A DNA stretch of 64,000 nucleotides from Bradyrhizobium archetypum (GTDB taxonomy: Bacteria > Pseudomonadota > Alphaproteobacteria > Rhizobiales > Xanthobacteraceae): positions 248,001 through 312,000 of the forward strand of contig NZ_JAAVLW010000004.1 of NCBI RefSeq assembly GCF_013114835.1, read 5' to 3'. The translations under genes and the position numbers were made by a program. Under the pieces are notes generated by a model. It did no database searches. It was not told where the DNA came from and was given only the letters and a program-made list of their open reading frames with translations. Numbering within the stretch: position 1 is the first letter of the stretch; each line of letters begins with the position of its first letter. Below, piece by piece: positions 54,175 through 63,858 of the stretch.

Positions 54175-54378
54175 GTTAGTCCTTCCCCCGCCACGGTTCT
54201 TATCTTTATTGCGATGCCCGCGATATCAACCCTTCTGTTGGCTTTTCCTGCGTCGAAAATAAGTCATCGCCATTTCAGTCAGCGCGAGTGAACAAAAATA
54301 TTCCTGACGCGGCGCGGACATTCGAATTTTGAATGGCAGCATTACAACGCCCGATCGAGTGCGGGGCTGCAACAACGT

Positions 54379-54483
54379 CGTCATCCCCGAAGGCGGGGAT
54401 CCAGTACGCCGCGGCCTATCGATTCAGTCACTGCAGTCTCTGGAATACTGGATCACCCGCTTTCGCTTTCGCGGGTGATGACG
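54379..54483. repeat. Dispersed repeat, type 2
   Basis: CGTCATCCCCGAAGGCGGGG then ATCCAGTACGCC, a spacer, ATACTGGATCACCCGC and CGCGGGTGATGACG. Left edge of the repeat island. Confidence 0.8.
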
Positions 54484-54539
54484 ATTGAGTGTGTATTCGC
54501 ATTTGACTGTGTGTTTGCATTCTCGCGGCGCATTGCGTC

Positions 54540-54920
54540 CGAGGTTTGCATCTTCTGTTGTCCCTCCTTGACATGGAGGGCGCAGGGAAGACCGGGTGCG
54601 CGCCGCACCCGCGGTCTCGTGTGCAGGTGCGCATAAGGAACGCGCACACGAGCATACAGGTTCGGCGGGAGCATCCCGGCCTTCCCTGCGCAATGGCTTT
54701 ACGGCTTATACGTGATCTCCCCGGAGGACGGCTTTTTTGCCTCCGTCGTTACGCAGAGATTTCCGCGTAACTTAACGCCAGCACCGCGACGCCAGAACCA
54801 CACGACTTCGCCGTACGCCTCCAGCGCGCAACGTCTATCGCGCCTTCCGCGTCCATCGCATCTCACCGCGCGTTCGTGACGATGGCCGACGCCCCTCCGT
54901 CGCCGTGAGATGGCCGGGGT
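54540..54920. repeat. Degenerate long dispersed element (MEGAGKTGCA type)
   Basis: One strand can be translated as M-E-G-A-G-K-T-G-C-A-P-H-P-R-S-R-V-Q, then H-T-S-I-Q-V-R-R-E-H-P-G-L-P-C-A-M-A-L-R-L. I recognise this text as the spurious hypothetical protein produced by a highly repeated intergenic element of Bradyrhizobium genomes. Later parts are out of frame, so no protein is expected. Confidence 0.6.
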
Positions 54921-55055
54921 TATGCGGCTGATTTGGGTGAGAACGAAAGCGGAATATTTTTGATTCTTATCGATTCCTGGGCTTGACACGATTTCTGAAA
55001 ATCAGAAGTGATTTGCCCGGCAAGTCGTTTTGTCGCAGTCGCTGCCTCCACGTCG

Positions 55056-55131
55056 TCATTGCGAGCGGAGCGAAGCAATCCATAGCGCCGCCTGCCGAAG
55101 CATGGATTGCTTCGCTCCGCTCGCAATGACG
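55056..55131. repeat. Dispersed inverted repeat, type 1
   Basis: TCATTGCGAGCGGAGCGAAG...CAATCCAT and ATGGATTGCTTCGC...TCGCAATGACGG, nearly perfect arms about 30 bases long with a short central spacer. Confidence 0.88.
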
Positions 55132-55151
55132 GCTTGGCTGGCACAGTAATC

Positions 55152-55262
55152 GGGTGGGCAAAGGCGCAAAGCACCGTGCCCGCCACCTCACAACGTGCTC
55201 ATGATGGTGGGCACGCTTCCGCCTTCGCTCTTCGAACTACGGCGCGGCAAGGTCGCTTTGCT
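55152..55262. repeat. Dispersed element with GTGGGCAAAGGCGC, type 5
   Basis: GGGTGGGCAAAGGCGCAAAG, CACCGTGCCCGCCACC and a mirror-like ATGGTGGGCACGCTTCCGCC. The GTGGGCA/TGCCCAC pattern is another repeat I associate with Bradyrhizobium intergenic DNA. Confidence 0.5.
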
Positions 55263-55277
55263 TAACCCCGGCGCTAG

Positions 55278-55559
55278 CTAGCCACGTCCAGGCACGTCGG
55301 TGCCATCAGTCGCATACTGCCGGATCTTGTTCCGCATCGTGCGCACCGAAAGTCCGAGCACGCGCGCGGCGTGGGTGCGGTTGCCGTGGCAGCGCGCCAG
55401 CGTCTGCAGCACGAGCTCGCGCTCGATCGCCTCGACGGTCGAGCCGATCAGCATTGGCACGATCTCATGGGGTGAGGGTATCTGAGAGACCGACAGCGGT
55501 ATCTCGGGCATGGGCACACAGTCCATGCCAAGGTAGACGTCTTCATACTCCCGGGGCAT
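55278..55559 (-). CDS. Stand-alone Fis-type (HTH_8) DNA-binding protein, FlbD C-domain-like
   Basis: A 93-residue protein starting MPREYEDVY at 55559, after a clear GGGAGGTG; a longer start at 55616 is less likely. Residues 45-85 (G-S-T-V-E-A-I-E-R-E-L-V-L-Q-T-L then G-N-R-T-H-A-A-R-V-L-G-L-S-V-R-T) match the Fis helix-turn-helix of NtrC-class activators, closest in flavour to the FlbD C-terminus. The receiver and AAA+ domains are absent. It might be a dedicated DNA-bending or competing regulator, or a surviving fragment of an activator gene. Confidence 0.78.
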   Translation of the reverse strand: MPREYEDVYLGMDCVPMPEIPLSVSQIPSPHEIVPMLIGSTVEAIERELVLQTLARCHGNRTHAARVLGLSVRTMRNKIRQYATDGTDVPGRG

Positions 55560-55870
55560 CAACACCTCCCGATCGACGCCTGCTCCGGAACGCGGAGCAG
55601 AAACATCAGGAATCACACTCCCCCTGCCGTCGGGAAGCGTGGGCGCGAATGGTTAACGGAAGGTTAATGGGCGCGGAAAAGTTTTGGTGGAGCCTTGCCA
55701 CAGCTAGAGGTGTATGCCCAACAGCAGGCAGATAGCAGGCGAGCTCGCGTCGCTGGCGCGTTCGTTTCGCTATCCGCGCTGCGACTTGTCGCCGAAGCTT
55801 TAGCGAGAGCGAAGCAACCCATGCCTCAACGCAGCGGAATGCGCTAAGCTCTACGGGTTAGCGCCACACG
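55560..55870. other. Intergenic region without recognised gene
   Basis: The 311-base gap separates the Fis-like gene from the hypothetical gene at 55871. It contains the Fis-like gene's ribosome-binding site, a GTTAACGGAAGGTTAATGG motif with two TTAA-type cores (55651-55669) and short GAGCGAAGC fragments like the end of a type 1 repeat. Nothing else is recognised. Confidence 0.6.
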
Positions 55871-56269
55871 CTACCGCGTCGGCTCCTTCGCCCGCTCTTC
55901 CGCCGCGACCGCCTCCGCCGGCTTGCCCGATCGCACCATCAGAAACGTCCCCGAGGCCGCCGTGCCCGGCAGTTTCCAGCGTCCGTCGATTTCCGTGGCG
56001 TCGGCGTTGACCGTGCCTTCATAGGAGACGGTGTCATAGCCATTACCCGGCGGGTCGTAATGCTTGAAGAAGGAGACGGCGCTGCCGGATCGATGACCGG
56101 CAATCGAGGCGTTGTGGGTGCCGATCGGGCAGCCAGGCACCGTGCACGGTTCGGTCACGTTTCCTGTGAGCGCGCCACCGGTTTCGATGAGCGTTGCAAG
56201 AAACGTGACCATTCCGATCTGCCGCTGAACAAAGGTGCCGTCCCAGACACCGGTCAGACTGTCGGTCAT
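55871..56269 (-). CDS. Conserved hypothetical protein
   Basis: A 132-residue soluble protein starting M-T-D-S-L-T-G-V-W-D-G-T-F. It is rich in beta strands with a T-E-P-C-T-V-P-G-C-P segment (two cysteines) and Y-E-G-T-V-N-A-D-A-T-E-I-D-G-R-W, suggesting a small beta barrel like lipocalin-type or DUF-type proteins. It lies 25 bases downstream of thiC on the same strand, so it may be the last gene in the thiamine transcript. Function unknown. Confidence 0.68.
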   Translation of the reverse strand: MTDSLTGVWDGTFVQRQIGMVTFLATLIETGGALTGNVTEPCTVPGCPIGTHNASIAGHRSGSAVSFFKHYDPPGNGYDTVSYEGTVNADATEIDGRWKLPGTAASGTFLMVRSGKPAEAVAAEERAKEPTR

Positions 56270-56294
56270 TGCGGTTTCGGTGAGTGGGTAGCGC

Positions 56295-58208
<1,914 letters not shown>

Positions 58209-58271
58209 TTATGGGCGTCGTTCCGGACGGACCGCCAAGCGGACCGATCCGGAACCTCGAGGTTATTGAGC

Positions 58272-58311
58272 GAGATTCCGGATTCGCGCTTGCGCGCGCT
58301 CCGGAATGACG
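58272..58311. repeat. Dispersed palindrome, type 3 (partial)
   Basis: GAGATTCCGGATTCGCGCTTGCGCGCGCTCCGGAATGACG, a short copy with GATTCCGG and CCGGAATGAC ends, in the thiE-thiC gap. Confidence 0.6.
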
Positions 58312-58330
58312 CCGGTGGAAATTTCTTCCG

Positions 58331-58416
58331 TCATTGCGAGGAGCGAAGCGACGAAGCAATCCACTGCCGCCGAATTCGCGGCGCCAATGGATTGCTTCGC
58401 TTCGCTCGCAATGACG
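58331..58416. repeat. Dispersed inverted repeat, type 1
   Basis: TCATTGCGAGGAGCGAAGCG...AAGCAATCCA and TGGATTGCTTCGCTTCGC...GCAATGACGG, within the thiE-thiC gap. In the operon mRNA it would form a long hairpin 138 bases upstream of thiC. Confidence 0.88.
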
Positions 58417-58432
58417 GGGAGAGAGTTGTGCA

Positions 58433-59041
58433 TCACGCTGCCTCTGCGGTTTGGCCGAGCCACTGCCGCACCCGCGCATCCGGATCGGCGTTCTGGGTGA
58501 CGTCGCTGACGACGGCGATGGAGTCGGCACCCGCCGCATAGATCTCGGCGGCCTGCTCGAACTTGATGCCGCCGATCGCAACCAGCGGGATGTCACCGAT
58601 GCGCTTTTTCCATTCGGTGATCTTTGGAATGCCCTGCGGCGCGAAGCGCATCGACTTCAGCGTGGTCGGAAAAATCGGGCCGAGCGCGACATAGTCCGGC
58701 TTGGCTGCCAGCGCGGTCGCCAGCTCCTCGTCGTCGTGAGTGGAGATGCCGAGCGTCAATCCGGCTTTGCGGATTTCGGCGAGGTCGGCGCCGACGAGGT
58801 CTTCCTGGCCGAGATGCACATGTTTGGCGCCGGCGACGATCGCGGCGCGCCAGTAATCATTGACGACGAGCTTGGCCTCGGTGCCCTTGATGACTTCGAG
58901 CGCGTCGGTCACGATCTGCAGCGCCTCGGCGTCGTCGAGGTTCTTGGCGCGCAACTGGATGGTGCCGGCGCCGAGCAGCGCCAGCCGCGCCACCCAGGCG
59001 ACGCTGTCGACGACGGGATAGAATCGGTCAGGATACGGCAT
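58433..59041 (-). CDS. thiE: Thiamine-phosphate synthase
   Basis: A 202-residue TIM-barrel enzyme joining the pyrimidine and thiazole halves to thiamine phosphate. Family motifs: Q-L-R-A-K (phosphate/pyrimidine site), L-V-V-N-D-Y, H-L-G-Q-E-D-L, G-I-S-T-H and [10 protein letters not shown]. Its start at 59041 overlaps the end of thiG by 14 bases, so the two are translationally coupled. Confidence 0.95.
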   Translation of the reverse strand: MPYPDRFYPVVDSVAWVARLALLGAGTIQLRAKNLDDAEALQIVTDALEVIKGTEAKLVVNDYWRAAIVAGAKHVHLGQEDLVGADLAEIRKAGLTLGISTHDDEELATALAAKPDYVALGPIFPTTLKSMRFAPQGIPKITEWKKRIGDIPLVAIGGIKFEQAAEIYAAGADSIAVVSDVTQNADPDARVRQWLGQTAEAA

Positions 59042-59810
59042 GCCAGAACGGGGTCCCGATCACAGGGGTTGAGGGCGAGGCGAAGTCGCGGGCTTCCATC
59101 AGGCCGGCTTCGTAGGCGGTGCGGCCGGCTTCGACGCCGAGGCGGAACGCGGTCGCCATCGCGACCGGATCGGTGGCTTTGGCGACCGCCGTGTTGAGCA
59201 GCACGGCGTCGTAGCCGAGTTCGAGGGCGTGGGCCGCGTGCGAGGGCGCGCCGAGGCCGGCGTCGACCACCAGCGTCACGTCAGGCAGCCGCTCGCGCAT
59301 CAGCTTGAGCGCATCGCGGTTGGTGATGCCTTTTGCACTTCCGATCGGCGCGGCCCATGGCATCACCACCTTGCACCCGGCATCGATCAGCCGCATCGCG
59401 ACCGAAAGATCCTCGGTGCAATAGGGGAATACTTCAAAGCCGTCCTTGATCAGGATGCCGGCGGCTTCGACCAGGCCGACCACGTCGGGCTGCAGCGTGT
59501 CGTTGTCGGCGATCACCTCCAGCTTGATCCAGGGCGTGGCGAATAGCTCGCGCGCGAGCTTTGCCGTGGTCACCGCCTCGCGCACGCTGCGGCAGCCGGC
59601 GGTGTTCGGCAGCACCGTCACATCGAGCTCGCGGATCAGCGACCAGAACGCATCGCCTGTCTTGCCGCCGGCAGCCTCGCGCCGCAGCGACACCGTGACG
59701 ATGTTGGCCCCCGATGCGCGGATCGCGTTCTGCATGATCGCCGGCGATGGATACAGCGCCGTGCCGATCAGGAGGCGGGAGGAGAAGGTCTTGCCGTAGA
59801 AGTTCAGCAT
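59028..59810 (-). CDS. thiG: Thiazole synthase
   Basis: A 260-residue enzyme that builds the thiazole phosphate ring from deoxyxylulose phosphate, dehydroglycine and ThiS-thiocarboxylate. The substrate-binding Lys96 is in W-I-K-L-E-V-I, with V-L-P-N-T-A-G-C and [11 protein letters not shown] as expected. It lies 154 bases after thiS, the gap being occupied by a dispersed repeat. Confidence 0.96.
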   Translation of the reverse strand: MLNFYGKTFSSRLLIGTALYPSPAIMQNAIRASGANIVTVSLRREAAGGKTGDAFWSLIRELDVTVLPNTAGCRSVREAVTTAKLARELFATPWIKLEVIADNDTLQPDVVGLVEAAGILIKDGFEVFPYCTEDLSVAMRLIDAGCKVVMPWAAPIGSAKGITNRDALKLMRERLPDVTLVVDAGLGAPSHAAHALELGYDAVLLNTAVAKATDPVAMATAFRLGVEAGRTAYEAGLMEARDFASPSTPVIGTPFWHAVS

Positions 59811-59837
59811 GCGGACGGTATCTCCTCAAATGATCTT

Positions 59838-59938
59838 GTCATCCCCGCGAAAGCGGGGATCCAGTATTCCAGAGGCATCTCGATCAAACCGATCGGCCGC
59901 GGCGTACTGGATCGCCGGGTCGAGCCGGGCGATGACAG
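59838..59938. repeat. Dispersed repeat, type 2 (best copy)
   Basis: TTGTCATCCCCGCGAAAGCG with GGGATCCAGTATTCC, a variable middle, GCGTACTGGATCGCC and GGGTCGAGCCGGGCGATGACAG. It lies inside the thiamine operon between thiS and thiG. Confidence 0.85.
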
Positions 59939-59964
59939 CGGAGTGTGCGGCGTGATCATCACCT

Positions 59965-60162
59965 TCACCCTCCCTGCCGTGGCGTGATGATCTCGATTTC
60001 GTCGCCGGCTTTCAGCATGGTTTCCGCCCAGCGGCTTTTCGGCACGACGTCGTAATTCAGCGCGATCGCGAAATGCGTGCCTTCGTAGTCGAGTTCGGCG
60101 AGCAGCCCGTCGACGCTGACCGCGGCGATCTCGCGCGCTTCGCCGTTGACGGTCACACGCAT
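59965..60162 (-). CDS. thiS: Sulfur carrier protein ThiS
   Basis: A 65-residue ubiquitin-like protein ending I-I-T-P-R-Q-G-G; the Gly-Gly C-terminus is adenylated and loaded with sulfur for ThiG. V-N-G-E-A-R-E and A-I-A-L-N-Y-D-V-V-P-K-S-R-W are typical. It overlaps the thiO end by 10 bases (60153-60162). Confidence 0.95.
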   Translation of the reverse strand: MRVTVNGEAREIAAVSVDGLLAELDYEGTHFAIALNYDVVPKSRWAETMLKAGDEIEIITPRQGG

Positions 60163-61166
60163 CGCATCACCTCATTGTCGATCGCGCCGCGCTGCACGTA
60201 TCTGAGCGTCAATTCGGCCAGCGCCGGCGCCAGCAGGAAGCCGTGGCGGTAAAGCCCGTTGACCGCGATCTTGTTCTTGCCGATCGTGATCCGCGGCAGA
60301 TTGTCGGGGAAGGCGGGGCGAAGGCCCGAGCCGAATTCGACGATGCGCGCTTCGGCGAATGCCGGATGCACGGCGTAAGCCGCGCCGAGCAGCTCCAGCG
60401 CCGAGCGAACGCTGACGCCGGTGTCCTCGGCCTCGATCGAGGTCGCGCCCAGCATGAATTTGTTGTCGCCACGCGGGATCACGTAAAGCGGCCAGCGCGG
60501 ATGGATCAGCCGCACCGGGCGCGACAGCTCGACTTCATCCGTCTCAATGATGATCATCTCGCCCTTGACGCCGCGCAGCTTGCTTTGCTCGTCGCGCGCC
60601 GCCAGCCCGCGGCAGTCGATCACGATGCCGTCGAGATCTTCCGCAGCGGCGTCGCAGTCGAACTTGATCGTGCCGCCCGCCGCCTTGATGCGCGCATGCA
60701 GTTCGGGCAGCACCTTGCGCGGCTCGACATGGCCCTCGTCGGCATAGAACAGACCGTCATGGAAGCGGCCATCCAGCGACGGTTCGAGCTGGCCGACGCC
60801 GCCGGCATCTAACCTGATGTGGCCGGTGGTGAGCTTTGCAAAGCGCTCGAAATCGGCCCGGTCGCGGGCATGCGCCACCACCAGCGAGCCATTGAACGGG
60901 GTATCGGGAAAAAGTTCGCGCCACAGATCGAGCGAGCGGAGGCCGAGCCGGCCGATCACCGGCTCCGAGGCCTCGGCCTCGCAATAGGGGGCGAGCATGC
61001 CGCCGGCCCAGTGGCTGGTGGAGAGCGTCATATCGGCGTCACTGCGCTCATACAGAGTGACGGCATGGCCGGCCCGCGCGAACAGCAGGGCCTGCCATGC
61101 GCCGGCAATGCCCGCGCCGATGATGGAAACGGGAGAATCCCGCCGCAGATCTGACTTCTGGTACAT
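60153..61166 (-). CDS. thiO: Glycine oxidase ThiO
   Basis: A 337-residue FAD enzyme that oxidises glycine to the dehydroglycine used by ThiG in aerobes. The N-terminal FAD motif S-I-I-G-A-G-I-A-G-A-W and S-H-W-A-G-G-M-L-A-P are visible, as is Y-V-I-P-R-G-D-N-K-F-M-L-G-A-T-S. Its ATG at 61166 sits immediately 3' of the TPP riboswitch, with the ribosome-binding purines inside the closing stem. First gene of the operon. Confidence 0.92.
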   Translation of the reverse strand: MYQKSDLRRDSPVSIIGAGIAGAWQALLFARAGHAVTLYERSDADMTLSTSHWAGGMLAPYCEAEASEPVIGRLGLRSLDLWRELFPDTPFNGSLVVAHARDRADFERFAKLTTGHIRLDAGGVGQLEPSLDGRFHDGLFYADEGHVEPRKVLPELHARIKAAGGTIKFDCDAAAEDLDGIVIDCRGLAARDEQSKLRGVKGEMIIIETDEVELSRPVRLIHPRWPLYVIPRGDNKFMLGATSIEAEDTGVSVRSALELLGAAYAVHPAFAEARIVEFGSGLRPAFPDNLPRITIGKNKIAVNGLYRHGFLLAPALAELTLRYVQRGAIDNEVMRCV

Positions 61167-61167
61167 C

Positions 61168-61283
61168 CCTGTCCCTTCGCCGGCATGACCCGGATCAGGT
61201 TCAAAGGGTCACCGCGGTCCCAGGCTGAATTGCCCAAGCTTGCGGTATCTCAGCTCCTCGTCGGAGCACCCCTCGGAACAGGG
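61168..61283 (-). promoter_or_regulatory. TPP riboswitch (THI element) controlling the thi operon
   Basis: On the minus strand the conserved CTGAGA (plus 61248-61253) and ACCCTTTGAACCTGATCCGG (plus 61190-61209) blocks are present, and CCCTGTTCC pairs with GGGACAGGG to close stem P1. The Shine-Dalgarno AAGGGA of thiO (plus 61172-61177) is part of P1, so TPP binding should block ribosome access directly. Confidence 0.95.
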
Positions 61284-61285
61284 CT

Positions 61286-61313
61286 AATGTAGGCAGATGT
61301 GCCCGCGTGTCAA
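61286..61313 (-). promoter_or_regulatory. Promoter of the thiamine operon
   Basis: Minus strand TTGACA (plus 61308-61313), 16-base spacer, then TACATT (plus 61286-61291). Transcription would start at about 61279-61284, so the riboswitch begins at or next to the 5' end of the RNA. Confidence 0.6.
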
Positions 61314-61385
61314 CGCGGGTTTGCGGAACTTGCGTCGATCTCGTGCTCCGGACGACCTGCTCCGCGTCCGGGACAAGAGATTTAG

Positions 61386-61913
61386 CTATTCTGTAGCGTG
61401 TAGCGCATTCGCGTCGGCGGGTGTTTTCGCTCTCGCGGTCGGCGCACCGACGATTTTCGGCGGCGCATCGCTGGCCAGCACGGGGGCGATCTGCAGGGGC
61501 TTTTCGGGCCGCTGGCGCTTTGCGGCATAATAATAGCCGCTCGCATAATAACGCATGGCGCGGCCGTGATCGCCGTTGGCGGCGCGGTAGGCGCCGGCAA
61601 GATATTTGATACCCCAGGCGAGGTTGGTGTCTGGATCGCGCAGGCCCGCGGCGTCGCCGGTATAGCCGAGACCGCGTGCGGTCGGCAGCTTGATCTGCAT
61701 CAAACCAATCGTGCCGCCACGCCCGACGAGATTCGGATGATACTTGCTCTCGCGCACGATCACCCGGTGCACCAGCGCTTCCGGGACGTTGTTGGCGCGT
61801 GCATGGCTTGCGACCATGCTCTCATATTGAGCGCGGCTCTGCGCCATTGCCGAAGGCGAGACCAGCAACGCTGCCATGGCGGCGAGCCAGACGAATTTCG
61901 AAAAACTTTTCAT
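61386..61913 (-). CDS. Lytic transglycosylase, SLT domain
   Basis: A 175-residue exported enzyme. Start MKSFSKFVW at 61913 opens a signal peptide ending S-A-M-A-Q; an upstream in-frame ATG at 62033 has none. The SLT fold has the catalytic Glu55 in V-I-V-R-E-S-K-Y-H-P, then G-T-I-G-L-M-Q-I and A-W-G-I-K-Y-L-A. It cleaves peptidoglycan glycan strands. The C-terminal 45 residues are basic and Pro/Ala rich. Confidence 0.88.
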   Translation of the reverse strand: MKSFSKFVWLAAMAALLVSPSAMAQSRAQYESMVASHARANNVPEALVHRVIVRESKYHPNLVGRGGTIGLMQIKLPTARGLGYTGDAAGLRDPDTNLAWGIKYLAGAYRAANGDHGRAMRYYASGYYYAAKRQRPEKPLQIAPVLASDAPPKIVGAPTARAKTPADANALHATE

Positions 61914-62230
61914 AAAAATGATCCCGGTGGGATGGAGACGTGAGCGGTGGGCGCTTTCGATTAGTTCCACCGGCGGGCCAAGATGTGGCGAAAAACGGAC
62001 GACATCGCGGCGAGATGTCCGCGGCCGCTGCACGTCCTAACGAACACGTCCGGCGTGACGCTTACGTTGTGCGTGCGATGCATCGCGTCGAGCGACGCGA
62101 ATCTGCGTCATGCGGACGCGCAAGGAATGTCGTGCAAAAGACGCAGTCAAGGTGTAAAGAAGACGCCGGGACAAAAACCAATCCATTTCGACAGCAAATC
62201 TGTCTCATTCAACAACATTTCAAAAAGCGA

Positions 62231-62247
62231 GACGTCGTTACGACGTC
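62231..62247 (+). other. Hairpin in leader of the CxxC mini-protein
   Basis: GACGTCG TTA CGACGTC, a perfect 7-bp inverted repeat 21 bases before the ATG at 62269. It could be an operator or a leader hairpin. Confidence 0.4.
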
Positions 62248-62268
62248 CGAAGTCTAGGGAGATGCGCC

Positions 62269-62463
62269 ATGGCTCGACTCGACTCCAGCTATCTGCCTCG
62301 CGGGAATCCCTGTGCCCAGTGCGGCAAGCCGATCCCGAGACCAGATTGGGTCGAGAGCAGTCCGGGACGCACATCCTTCCTCTGGTTCTGCCGCGCCTGC
62401 GACTATCGCTTCGAGGCGATCGCAATCTACGAGGAAGCCGATCCCGACGCGCTCGCGGCCTGA
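62269..62463 (+). CDS. Zinc-ribbon-like mini-protein
   Basis: A 64-residue protein with two C-x-x-C pairs: C-A-Q-C-G-K-P-I-P-R-P near residue 15 and W-F-C-R-A-C-D-Y near 41, a likely structural zinc site. The acidic end E-E-A-D-P-D-A-L-A-A is unlike DNA-binding ribbons. GGGAG is upstream. Function unknown. Confidence 0.72.
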   Translation: MARLDSSYLPRGNPCAQCGKPIPRPDWVESSPGRTSFLWFCRACDYRFEAIAIYEEADPDALAA

Positions 62464-62648
62464 AGGCCACAGTTTCATTCGAGGCTGCAGCATTTGCTGC
62501 CCACCGCATTATTGGTTCGAGTCGGGTGGGGGTTCGGCCGGTCGCGTTGCGCATTTCGTGATTTCCGAATAGGACAGGCTGGTTGCCACAGAGCGGAACC
62601 AGCCGCCCGCTGCCACGTTGATTCCTTCATCCACGTGTGGAGGGTGCT

Positions 62649-63026
62649 ATGGCAAGCGAGGTCATGGCCACGCCACATCCGCTGATCGCGAGCGACCGCG
62701 TCGAGGGGACTGCGGTGCGCCGGCCGAACGGGGACATGGTTGGCCACATCGAACGGCTGATGATCGACAAGATCACCGGTAAAGTCTCCTATGCAATCTT
62801 GAGTTTTGGCGGCTTCCTCGGCATCGGAGCCAATCTTATTCCGCTGCCGTGGGGACGGCTTCGCTACAACACGAAGTTCGAAGCCTACGAAATCAACATC
62901 GACGATGAAGAGCTGAAGCGCGCGCCGTCATTCCGAGCCGACAAGGATTTCGACTGGGGCGATCGTGCGAAAGAGGTCGAGCTGCATCGCTACTACGGCA
63001 TGCCGCCCTATTGGGGCGGCTTCTGA
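62649..63026 (+). CDS. PRC-barrel domain protein, cytoplasmic
   Basis: A 125-residue protein starting MASEVMATP at 62649 after TGGAGGG. Residues 17-95 form a PRC-barrel: R-V-E-G-T-A-V-R-R-P-N-G-D-M-V-G-H-I-E-R-L-M-I-D and G-F-L-G-I-G-A-N-L-I-P-L-P-W. No signal peptide. PRC-barrels bind RNA/ribosome factors, photosynthetic centres or stress targets. An exported PRC-barrel gene follows. Confidence 0.82.
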   Translation: MASEVMATPHPLIASDRVEGTAVRRPNGDMVGHIERLMIDKITGKVSYAILSFGGFLGIGANLIPLPWGRLRYNTKFEAYEINIDDEELKRAPSFRADKDFDWGDRAKEVELHRYYGMPPYWGGF

Positions 63027-63121
63027 CCGCGGCGCGGATGCCCTGTTCCGTGCGGAATGTATGGAACACTTGTTGAAGTGACGGGTTCTCCCAAGGCGTT
63101 TCTGAACTGAGGAGAACCGAT

Positions 63122-63661
63122 ATGTTAACCAAATATGCCGTTGCCAGCGTCGCGGCTTCCGCGCTGCTGGCGAGTGTCGCGTTCGCGCAAACTCCGTCGG
63201 CAACGACAGACCGCGCCACCACGGCCGCACCTGCGGCGGCGTCCGATACCTCGTCGTTCAAGGGCAACTGGCGGACTTCGAAGCTGGTCGGCCTGAATGT
63301 GTACAACGACAGCAACGAAAGCCTCGGGTCGATCAATGATCTCCTGACCGACAAGAACGGCGACATCAAAGCCGCCGTGATCGGCGTCGGCGGCTTCCTC
63401 GGCGTCGGCGAGCATCTGGTTGCGGTATCGTTCGACAAGCTGAAATTCGTCGATGAGCCGGTTGCCTATACCGGTGCCTCGACGCAGCCCGCAACCGGCG
63501 GCGCACGGCCTACGACAGGCACAGGCACGACGACGGGTGCCGCGACCGCACCGGCGGCGCCTGCCACCAAGAAGAACCCGTGGTATCCCGATCACGCCGT
63601 GTTCAGCGCGACCAAGGATCAGTTGAAGGCGATGCCGGAGTTCAAGTACTCGACCGAGTGA
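63122..63661 (+). CDS. PRC-barrel domain protein, exported
   Basis: A 179-residue protein with a signal peptide (cleavage after S-V-A-F-A-Q, about residue 23), a low-complexity Thr/Ala linker, a PRC-barrel (S-K-L-V-G-L-N-V-Y-N to V-S-F-D-K-L-K-F), a Thr/Gly/Ala-rich linker and a final P-D-H-A-V-F-S-A-T-K-D-Q-L segment. GAGGAGAACC precedes the ATG. It resembles periplasmic PRC-barrel proteins common in rhizobia. A strong terminator follows. Confidence 0.85.
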   Translation: MLTKYAVASVAASALLASVAFAQTPSATTDRATTAAPAAASDTSSFKGNWRTSKLVGLNVYNDSNESLGSINDLLTDKNGDIKAAVIGVGGFLGVGEHLVAVSFDKLKFVDEPVAYTGASTQPATGGARPTTGTGTTTGAATAPAAPATKKNPWYPDHAVFSATKDQLKAMPEFKYSTE

Positions 63662-63693
63662 AGTCACGGCCTCAGCGACCAGACTTCCTCAAA

Positions 63694-63724
63694 ATGGCCG
63701 GACGGCGTGATGCCGTCCGGCCAT
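63694..63724 (+). terminator. Strong rho-independent terminator
   Basis: ATGGCCGGACGGC GTGAT GCCGTCCGGCCAT is a perfect 13-bp stem with a five-base loop, followed by TTTGATTTT. It ends the PRC-barrel gene. Confidence 0.88.
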
Positions 63725-63858
63725 TTGATTTTGCGCGAGGCCTCTCTGCGCAATGGTGCGGCGCATCCTATCAGCGCGCGCGTGGCGATGTTAGTTTGTA
63801 GGCGGCAGGAGCCCCTGCCTCCTGCCTTGAAATACCCTTGCATCAACGGGAGGACGAC

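Noticed and set aside
54424..54770. Several overlapping 70-90 codon frames in the repeat island
   Set aside because: They arise from repeat DNA and are mutually overlapping with no ribosome-binding sites.
55560..55870. Possible small RNA or tRNA in the gap
   Set aside because: No cloverleaf, promoter-terminator pair or known RNA motif could be found.
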